Shown here in pieces: positions 35,749 to 41,915 of a stretch of DNA of 41,915 nucleotides (the first letter of the stretch is position 1; every line of letters starts with the position of its first letter). The DNA comes from Paraglaciecola sp. Its GTDB lineage: Bacteria > Pseudomonadota > Gammaproteobacteria > Enterobacterales > Alteromonadaceae. Under the pieces are notes generated by a model that saw nothing but the letters and a program-made list of their open reading frames with translations, made no database searches and was not told the DNA's origin. The position numbers and the translations under genes are program-made. The stretch is taken from the NCBI RefSeq assembly GCF_030730205.1, contig NZ_JANQVQ010000197.1:1-41915 (forward strand), in the 5' to 3' direction.

Positions 35749-35902
35749 TGCCGCTCCTTTTAAACTTATTGAGATAACATAAACTAATTTAAGAAAAATT
35801 TGGTATAAATTGTGTTGTCATGGTTAGAATTGCTATACACAAGGACAAACCGATGATTTGATCGGTTTACAAAATATTGAGAAAAACGATAGGTATTACA
35901 CG

Positions 35903-37094
<1,192 letters not shown>

Positions 37095-37142
37095 CGTGTA
37101 ATGGCTTAATAAAGATTCTGTTTTTAGTGACTTTGTGAGGTG

Positions 37143-37172
37143 TTAACAGAAATACAAATTAATTTGTATTTA
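37143..37172 (+). promoter_or_regulatory. Putative promoter and palindromic operator of the hvfABC-like operon
   Basis: A 22-bp perfect palindrome at 37150-37171 (arms AAATACAAATT and AATTTGTATTT) lies 88 bases upstream of the precursor gene. TTAACA (37143-37148), an 18-base spacer and TATTTA (37167-37172) can be read as a promoter. The palindrome would then cover the spacer and -10 element, the place where a repressor binds. Promoter reading is tentative; the palindrome is certain. Confidence 0.5.
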
Positions 37173-37259
37173 ATGTGAAATAAAGTTGAGTGGGCTATGG
37201 TCTATGTTATTGACGTTATCAACCCCGCAAATTTTGTTGTTAAATTAAAGGATAAACCA

Positions 37260-37706
37260 ATGAATCAAATTAAAAAAACGGCCATCGCATCGACTATTGG
37301 TGCCGTAGTGATAGGCTCGCTTGCTTCTGTGAGCTTGCAAGCCAATGCAAACCCTTTTGAAATGCAATCTCTTGAGTCTGGTTACATGTTAAGCCTCGCT
37401 GAGGGCAGCTGTGGTGGTGACAAAGCTGCCAAGGTTAAAGATAAAGAAGGTAAATGTGGTGAAGGCAAGTGCGGCGGCGATAAAGCGAAAGCCATGGCCA
37501 AGGACATGAAAGAAGGTAAATGTGGCGAAGGCAAGTGCGGCGGCGATAAAGCGAAAGCCATGGCCAAAGACATGAAAGAAGGTAAATGCGGCGAAGGCAA
37601 GTGCGGTGGTGATAAAGCGAAAGCCAAGGTTCAAGATAAAATGAAAAAAGAAGGTAAATGTGGCGAAGGCAAATGCGGTGAAGGCAAATGCGGCGGCCAA
37701 GCGTAA
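37260..37706 (+). CDS. hvfA: HvfA/bufferin-like cysteine-rich RiPP precursor, copper-binding
   Basis: A 148-residue exported peptide. A Sec signal covers about residues 1-31 (AIASTIGAVVIGSLASVSLQ, then ANA). A short spacer and then a lysine/glycine/cysteine-rich part follow. It has ten cysteines: one in EGSCGG and nine in EGKCG motifs, arranged as three EGKCGEGKCGG units with DKAKAMAKDMK-type linkers and a final EGKCGEGKCGEGKCGG. In the related Haemophilus HvfA, cysteines in EGKCG motifs are turned into copper-binding oxazolone/thioamide groups by HvfB with HvfC; the corresponding enzymes are encoded right downstream. I infer a secreted copper-chelating peptide. I chose the ATG at 37260 (AAGGA eight bases upstream); an in-frame start at 37197 would spoil the signal peptide. 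Confidence 0.9.
   Translation: MNQIKKTAIASTIGAVVIGSLASVSLQANANPFEMQSLESGYMLSLAEGSCGGDKAAKVKDKEGKCGEGKCGGDKAKAMAKDMKEGKCGEGKCGGDKAKAMAKDMKEGKCGEGKCGGDKAKAKVQDKMKKEGKCGEGKCGEGKCGGQA
37446..37643 (+). repeat. 66-bp tandem direct repeats within hvfA
   Basis: Three units starting at 37446, 37512 and 37578 are nearly identical at the base level, each 66 bp (22 codons: two EGKCG motifs plus a lysine-rich linker). The third is diverged in its last third. A partial fourth unit starts at 37650. Such repeats can expand or shrink by slippage or recombination, changing the number of modifiable cysteines. Confidence 0.93.
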
Positions 37707-37722
37707 GCTACTACAGCAATAA

Positions 37723-37754
37723 AAAGGCCAGCCAATGCTGGCCTTTACTTTTTT
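37723..37754 (+). terminator. Intra-operon terminator/attenuator between hvfA and hvfB
   Basis: Perfect ten-base stem AAAGGCCAGC (37723-37732) and GCTGGCCTTT (37737-37746) with loop CAAT, followed by ACTTTTTT. The AAGGAG ribosome site of the next gene begins immediately after. Partial read-through would give much precursor mRNA and little enzyme mRNA. Confidence 0.88.
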
Positions 37755-37765
37755 AAGGAGCCTTT

Positions 37766-38614
37766 ATGTCTAACAAAATTCCATTTACTGGTGCGGGTTT
37801 AGGGCTTAGAAGAGAAATGTTGGACCAACTCAGCCCTGTTCCTCAACAAGTTGATTTTTGGGAAATAGCACCAGAAAATTGGATCCCATTAGGCGGTAAA
37901 TATCAAAAAGTGCTTCGTCAACTTACCGAACATCATTACTTTACCTGCCATGGGCTGTCTCTTTCCATCGGCAGTCCGGCGCCTTTAGACGTGAACTTTG
38001 TGAAGAGTGTTAAACATTTTTTAGACGAGCATAACATTCAATTTTACAGTGAGCATCTGAGTTATTGTTCGGGTGAAGGTCATTTGTATGATCTTATGCC
38101 TATCCCTTTTACAGAGGATGCAGTGAAGCACGTGGTTGCCCGCATTAAACAGGTTCAAGACATTATTGAACGACCGCTCATTCTAGAAAATGTGTCCTAT
38201 TATGCGTCGCCCGGCCAAGAAATGACTGAACAGGCGTTTACCTTAGCCATATTAGAAGAGTCGGGCTGTTCGCTCTTACTTGATGTAAATAATATTTACG
38301 TCAATTCAATTAATCATGGTTACAATGCTGAGCAGTTTTTAGCGGCGATGCCCAGTCATAAAATTGCTTATGGGCATATTGCAGGGCATTTTGATGAAGC
38401 AGATGATTTGAAGGTAGATACTCACGGCGCTGATGTCATTGAACCTGTCTGGCATTTATTGCAGCAGGCTTATGCACTTCACGGTGTATTTCCAACGCTA
38501 TTAGAGCGGGATTTTAATATTCCACCGATGCCCGTTTTATTGCAAGAAGTCGAAAATATAAAATCAATCCAAGCTCAGTTTAGGCCCACGACGGCTTCAC
38601 AAAGGTTGGCGTAA
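37766..38614 (+). CDS. hvfB: DUF692 (MbnB/HvfB/BufB-type) multinuclear iron oxidase for RiPP maturation
   Basis: A 282-residue TIM-barrel protein of the DUF692 family, the MNIO enzymes that use a two- or three-iron centre to modify cysteines. The metal-ligand motifs are visible in order: FTCHGLSLSIGSP (His near residue 62), FYSEHLSYC (Glu/His near 96-97), LILENVSYYAS, LLLDVNNIYVNSINHG, YGHIAGHF, DTHGADV and LLERDFNIP. It starts with GAGLGLRREM, as usual. It should act in the cytoplasm on the precursor encoded just upstream. An AAGGAG site lies six bases before the ATG. Its stop overlaps the start of the DUF2063 gene by one base (TAATG), so enzyme and partner are coupled. Confidence 0.93.
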   Translation: MSNKIPFTGAGLGLRREMLDQLSPVPQQVDFWEIAPENWIPLGGKYQKVLRQLTEHHYFTCHGLSLSIGSPAPLDVNFVKSVKHFLDEHNIQFYSEHLSYCSGEGHLYDLMPIPFTEDAVKHVVARIKQVQDIIERPLILENVSYYASPGQEMTEQAFTLAILEESGCSLLLDVNNIYVNSINHGYNAEQFLAAMPSHKIAYGHIAGHFDEADDLKVDTHGADVIEPVWHLLQQAYALHGVFPTLLERDFNIPPMPVLLQEVENIKSIQAQFRPTTASQRLA

Positions 38615-39369
38615 TGACCGACTTTAAAGCGATACAGCAGCAATTTATTGCTCATTTGAAAGACCCCGATAATGTGGCTTTTGATTATGGTATTGAAGAC
38701 CGCAGACTTAAAATATATCGTGAATTGTTTTTTAATAATATCCTTGGTTTTCTCAGTTCTGGATTTCCGGTACTCGCTTCGATTTACCAAGAACAAGAAT
38801 GGTTAAGACTCGCTCGCCAGTTTTTTGCTAGCCACCGTTGTCGATCACCTTACTTTACCGACATTAGTTTGGAGTTTGTTGAATATTTAAGCAGCGAACA
38901 TCAAGCAACAGATTACGATCCGCCTTTTCTGAGTGAGCTTGCACATTACGAGTGGTTAGAGTTATCTATTAGTATTAAAAAATGCTCCGAACCTTTAGTC
39001 GTTTGGGAACCAAATAAAGATGATTTTCCCACTCTGATACAGTTTTCACCCTTGGCAACCTTAGTCAGTTATCATTATCCAGTCCATCGCATTAGCGTGG
39101 ATTTTCAGCCCCATTTGGCGGAAGAGCCCGTTTATCTCGTGGTATATCGAAATAATAAAGACGACGTGAATTTTTCTTTAATTAATCAAGTCAGTGCTCA
39201 CCTGTTAAATGTGATCCAGCAAAACGCGCACATAGGGATGTCAGAGTTGTTAGCCCAGATGCAATCTGTTTTACCGCAAATTAATCCTGCACAACTCAAC
39301 TTGTCAGTGCAAAATATTGTTGAACAAATGTTGAGCAAAGAAATATTGCTGCCAACAAAATGTGATTAG
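38614..39369 (+). CDS. hvfC: DUF2063 (HvfC/BufC-type) partner protein for RiPP maturation
   Basis: A 251-residue protein. Residues about 5-100 are the DUF2063 domain: FIAHLKDPDNVAFDYGIEDR, RLKIYRELFFNNILGFLSSG, FPVLASIYQEQEWLRLARQF, FFASHRCRSPYFTDISLEFV. The rest is the C-terminal domain usual for HvfC (FLSELAHYEWLELSISI). Partner proteins of this kind bind the precursor leader and present it to the DUF692 enzyme. The TAATG coupling with hvfB supports equal amounts. No DoxX-type hvfD follows, unlike in several known hvfABCD clusters. A small membrane protein at 39483 may or may not belong. Confidence 0.91.
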   Translation: MTDFKAIQQQFIAHLKDPDNVAFDYGIEDRRLKIYRELFFNNILGFLSSGFPVLASIYQEQEWLRLARQFFASHRCRSPYFTDISLEFVEYLSSEHQATDYDPPFLSELAHYEWLELSISIKKCSEPLVVWEPNKDDFPTLIQFSPLATLVSYHYPVHRISVDFQPHLAEEPVYLVVYRNNKDDVNFSLINQVSAHLLNVIQQNAHIGMSELLAQMQSVLPQINPAQLNLSVQNIVEQMLSKEILLPTKCD

Positions 39370-39421
39370 TTTTGTTGTCAAAGGACCTTTGGCAAGGTAA
39401 AAGCTACCATTTTGAGGTGGT

Positions 39422-39450
39422 TTGCATTACCATCTTGCCCCTTATATAAA
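39422..39450 (+). promoter_or_regulatory. Putative promoter for the 40-residue membrane protein
   Basis: TTGCAT (39422-39427), a 17-base spacer and TATAAA (39445-39450), 32 bases before the start codon. A short inverted repeat CAAAGG-A-CCTTTG lies upstream at 39379-39391. Confidence 0.5.
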
Positions 39451-39482
39451 ATGCTATTTATTTGCTTCTTAGGAGTTTGGTT

Positions 39483-39605
39483 ATGCAAAATGAAAACGAA
39501 GTCATCGACCCATTCAACTGGTCCTATGTTTTTGCCGCATTAATCGTTTTATTAGCCTTTCCATTGTTAAACGCCATTGTCGGTTGGTTTGTTTTTTATC
39601 TATAA
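39483..39605 (+). CDS. Small single-pass membrane protein, 40 residues
   Basis: A short gene encoding 40 residues. The N-terminus is acidic and polar (MQNENEVIDPFNW). It is followed by one long hydrophobic stretch, SYVFAALIVLLAFPLLNAIV, and ends in GWFVFYL. Support comes from an AGGAG site seven bases before the ATG, a plausible promoter 30 bases upstream, and a coherent membrane helix. It lies between hvfC and apt on the same strand, 113 bases after hvfC and 36 bases before apt. I do not recognise the family. It may be an inner-membrane small protein of the copper system or an unrelated one. Confidence 0.7.
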   Translation: MQNENEVIDPFNWSYVFAALIVLLAFPLLNAIVGWFVFYL

Positions 39606-39641
39606 ACCGCAATAAATTTTTTACTTACTACGGGGAAATTC

Positions 39642-40178
39642 GTGTCCGCCGCTTATATAAAGTCGGTCATTAAGACCGTGCCTGATTATCCTAAACCAGG
39701 GATAATGTTCCGTGATGTCACCTCAGTATTAGAGGACCACACCGCCTATTCGCAAACCATTGCATTGTTAGTTAAACACTATGCACCAATGGGATTCGAT
39801 AAAGTTGCTGGTACAGAAGCGCGAGGTTTCCTTTTTGGCGCACCTCTAGCGATTGAGCTTGGCATTGGGTTTATTCCTGTGCGCAAGCCTAGAAAACTGC
39901 CAAGAGCCGTGATCAGCGAAAGCTACGAATTAGAATACGGTACTGATTCTCTTGAAATTCACCAAGATGCGGTAAAGCCCGGTGAAAAAGTGTTGATGTT
40001 AGATGATCTTCTGGCAACGGGTGGAACAATGATCGCTACGGCAAATTTAATCCGTCGTTTGGGGGGGATTGTTGAGCACGCTGGTTTTGTTATCTCTTTG
40101 CCCTCTCTTGGTGGTGAGCAAAAATTAACACAAAACGGCGTAACCAGTTTTTCAATTTGTGAGTTTGAAGGCGAGTAA
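39642..40178 (+). CDS. apt: Adenine phosphoribosyltransferase
   Basis: Salvages adenine to AMP with PRPP. The 178-residue protein has the family blocks [52 protein letters not shown] and the PRPP loop [20 protein letters not shown]. The start is GTG at 39642, preceded by GGGGAA. It is followed by dnaX after nine bases; apt-dnaX is a conserved pair in gammaproteobacteria. Confidence 0.96.
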   Translation: MSAAYIKSVIKTVPDYPKPGIMFRDVTSVLEDHTAYSQTIALLVKHYAPMGFDKVAGTEARGFLFGAPLAIELGIGFIPVRKPRKLPRAVISESYELEYGTDSLEIHQDAVKPGEKVLMLDDLLATGGTMIATANLIRRLGGIVEHAGFVISLPSLGGEQKLTQNGVTSFSICEFEGE

Positions 40179-40187
40179 CAAAAAAGC

Positions 40188-41915
40188 ATGAGTTATCAGG
40201 TATTAGCCCGTAAATGGCGTCCCAATAGTTTTGCCGAATTAGTTGGGCAAGAACATGTTGTATCCGCTATTTCGAATGCCTTAGATAACGATAGATTACA
40301 TCACGCTTATTTGTTTACAGGCACCCGAGGAGTAGGCAAAACTACCATCGCGCGCATTTTTTCTAAAAGCTTAAACTGTGAATTAGGTCTAAGTGCAACA
40401 CCATGCGGAAAATGCAGTACCTGTGTAGAGATTGAGCAGGGCAACTTCATCGACATGTTGGAGATCGATGCGGCCTCGCGTACTAAAGTCGAAGACACCA
40501 GAGAGTTATTAGATAACGTGCAGTATCGTCCAAGCAGAGGGCGCTACAAGGTGTACCTTATCGATGAAGTTCACATGTTGTCGAAACACAGTTTTAATGC
40601 TTTGCTTAAAACGCTAGAAGAGCCGCCTCCTCATGTGAAATTTTTGCTGGCCACGACGGATCCACAAAAGTTACCTGTCACGATATTATCTCGCTGTTTG
40701 CAGTTCAATCTAAAAGCCTTATCGCGCAGTCAGATATCACAGCAGTTGGCCTTTATTCTGCAACAAGAACACCTTGAGAGTGAAAGCGAAGCGTTAAATC
40801 AGTTAGCTCGGGCTGCACAGGGCAGTATGCGCGATGCACTCAGTTTAACCGACCAAGCCATAGCCCAAGGCAATGGGGTTGTTAGTCTATCCATCGTGAC
40901 GGATATGCTTGGCTTGATGGACAAAAATGTTGTACTCAAGTTACTTAATGCCCTCTTGCAAAAGCACAGTGATGAGGTCATGGCATCGGTTGACAAAATG
41001 GCTATGCAAGCAGCTGATTTTAGTCAGGTCTTAGCAGAGTTGATGAGTCTGTTGCATCAAGTTGCTTTGACCCAACTCGTTCCAGACGCCTGTAAACTTG
41101 AAACTATATCGGCTCGTGCGATTTATCAAATTGCAAAAGGTGTTGCCCCAGAGCATATCCAACTACTTTATCAAATCGCGCTATTGGGCAAAAAAGACTT
41201 GCCCCATGCTGCGGATGCTCGGTCTGGTTTAGAAATGACCTTGCTTAGAATGCTAGCCTTTTGCCCAGATAATATCAGTTTAAATCCTGAAGACATCAAT
41301 TCGCTGGGCACACAAGCTCTGACAAGTCAGCCTGATGTAACGCTTGCGCCTGAAAAAAAGGTGACAGTTGCTCAACCGTCTCCTGAGACAATCTCGCTGC
41401 CAGAGCCAGAGCAACCAAAGGCGGTTGATATACATACTCAAGCTAAAATATACAAAAACCTTGAGCAAGGTATCCAAACTCATCCAGAGGCTCATCATGC
41501 TAAAGTGGAAGTAGATCATAATGATGATTACCCCCACGTCGACTACGGCATGGATGAAGAACAACAAAATTTAGCTGACAGCGCCTATGAACAAGAATTG
41601 TTTGCTCAACAACAAACCATTGTTGAACAGGCTGAATACTATGGACACAGTGAGCAAGTCGCCACACCTGACGCAGCTCAGTCAAGCCCTCAATCCTCTT
41701 TAAGCACCACTGAAACAATGATTGCTTTGCGTAAAAAGCTGCAGCAGTCACAGGCGGCTATGGAGGAAAAGTCACAGGCTGAAAAAAAGCCAGTAAAGAC
41801 TGATGTTCCTAATTTAGCCTCAATTCGCCTTCCTAAAAGTAATGATAGCCTGACAGAATTAAAGAGTATTACAGCGGCTGTTGAAGTAAACACTGAGCCA
41901 CGTTCTACTGCTGTT
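40188..41915 (+). CDS. dnaX: DNA polymerase III subunits tau/gamma, 3'-truncated by window edge
   Basis: Clamp-loader ATPase. The 576 codons visible start MSYQVLARKWRPNSFAELVG and show the Walker A motif GTRGVGKTTIARIFSK. A four-cysteine zinc module follows (LNCELGLSATPCGKCSTC), then Walker B and sensor regions VYLIDEVHMLSKHSFNALLK and FLLATTDPQKLPVTILSRC. Domain III ends at about residue 365, followed by an acidic, glutamine-rich linker that runs to the edge. The tau-specific domains IV and V that bind DnaB and the polymerase are outside the window. A slippery heptamer at 41354-41360 can produce gamma (see separate entry). The frame is open to the last base. Confidence 0.96.
   Translation, partial: MSYQVLARKWRPNSFAELVGQEHVVSAISNALDNDRLHHAYLFTGTRGVGKTTIARIFSKSLNCELGLSATPCGKCSTCVEIEQGNFIDMLEIDAASRTKVEDTRELLDNVQYRPSRGRYKVYLIDEVHMLSKHSFNALLKTLEEPPPHVKFLLATTDPQKLPVTILSRCLQFNLKALSRSQISQQLAFILQQEHLESESEALNQLARAAQGSMRDALSLTDQAIAQGNGVVSLSIVTDMLGLMDKNVVLKLLNALLQKHSDEVMASVDKMAMQAADFSQVLAELMSLLHQVALTQLVPDACKLETISARAIYQIAKGVAPEHIQLLYQIALLGKKDLPHAADARSGLEMTLLRMLAFCPDNISLNPEDINSLGTQALTSQPDVTLAPEKKVTVAQPSPETISLPEPEQPKAVDIHTQAKIYKNLEQGIQTHPEAHHAKVEVDHNDDYPHVDYGMDEEQQNLADSAYEQELFAQQQTIVEQAEYYGHSEQVATPDAAQSSPQSSLSTTETMIALRKKLQQSQAAMEEKSQAEKKPVKTDVPNLASIRLPKSNDSLTELKSITAAVEVNTEPRSTAV
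41354..41415 (+). promoter_or_regulatory. Programmed -1 ribosomal frameshift site in dnaX
   Basis: The zero-frame codons GAA AAA AAG form the heptamer A AAA AAG (41354-41360), the same slippery sequence as E. coli dnaX. After a -1 slip, eight codons lead to TGA at 41384-41386, giving a product of 399 residues that ends just after domain III, as gamma does. Six bases downstream, GTTGCTC (41367-41373) can pair with GAGCAAC (41409-41415), and an inner hairpin GTCTC-CT-GAGAC lies at 41378-41389. Confidence 0.82.

Noticed and set aside
35858-35902. TTG start of nadE adding 15 residues
   Set aside because: The ATG at 35903 gives the family length and start; the extra residues have no family counterpart.
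37446-37690. CRISPR-like or satellite array
   Set aside because: The repeats are adjacent without unique spacers, of 66 bp, and in frame with the EGKCG peptide motif. They are coding repeats.
37382-37700. Two long minus-strand open frames (81 and 103 residues) across hvfA with repeated FALSPPHLPSPHL-like or FRFIAAALAFATF-like segments
   Set aside because: They are the complement of the 66-bp repeats; the low-complexity coding sequence keeps all frames open. No ribosome site, and hvfA has a signal peptide, motifs and matching enzymes.

Overview
The window looks like chromosomal core DNA from a marine gammaproteobacterium of the Alteromonadales, probably an Alteromonas/Paraglaciecola-type Alteromonadaceae. 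This is inferred from moderate G+C, from gene order (ppnN-queF-syd; yqcC-truC-yqcA; rpsT/murJ-ribF-ileS-lspA-fkpB-ispH followed by minor-pilin genes), and from small families typical of this order (DUF3192, DUF2789, DUF3301, DUF3549). No tRNA, rRNA, insertion sequence, prophage or CRISPR array was seen. Both edges cut genes: ugd at the left and dnaX at the right.

Layout. 1-2214: UDP-sugar genes ugd and galU. 2268-10104: mostly minus-strand genes: a ComEA-like helix-hairpin-helix protein, a short NAD-type isocitrate dehydrogenase, an unrecognised 572-residue protein with a DUF3192 partner, ppnN and queF, then syd, a coiled-coil small protein, a DUF3192 lipoprotein and a DUF2789 protein. 10368-12681: a GNAT acetyltransferase, a CsrB-type regulatory RNA with its own GacA box and terminator, and a two-domain universal stress protein. 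12726-15656: DUF3301/DUF3549 and the yqcC-truC-flavodoxin operon. 15729-23724: rpsT divergent from murJ, then ribF-ileS-lspA-fkpB-ispH. 23748-35748: about 12 kb of type IV pilus minor pilin genes, with two different complete sets side by side, one carrying pilY1. 35903-37094: nadE-glnB. 37260-39369: a copper-RiPP type operon (HvfA/bufferin-like precursor, DUF692 enzyme, DUF2063 partner). 39483-41915: a 40-residue membrane protein, apt and dnaX.

Most noteworthy. (1) The CsrB-like RNA at about 11236-11639 has 26 GGA triplets and a strong terminator, and lies downstream of a perfect 20-bp GacA-type palindrome. (2) The hvfABC-like operon encodes a secreted precursor with ten cysteines, nine of them in EGKCG motifs; the motifs sit in 66-bp tandem DNA repeats. 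A terminator lies between precursor and enzymes, and a 22-bp perfect palindrome lies upstream. (3) There are two minor-pilin clusters of different ancestry, with unusually enlarged K-like and I-like pilins in the first and a von Willebrand domain split by two tandem beta-domains in PilY1 of the second. (4) dnaX carries an in-frame A AAA AAG slippery heptamer followed by a -1 frame stop and a stem, which predicts a gamma subunit. (5) A 40-residue membrane protein with a strong ribosome-binding site lies between the copper-RiPP operon and apt.

All identifications are by eye from motifs and recalled family features. No database search was run.
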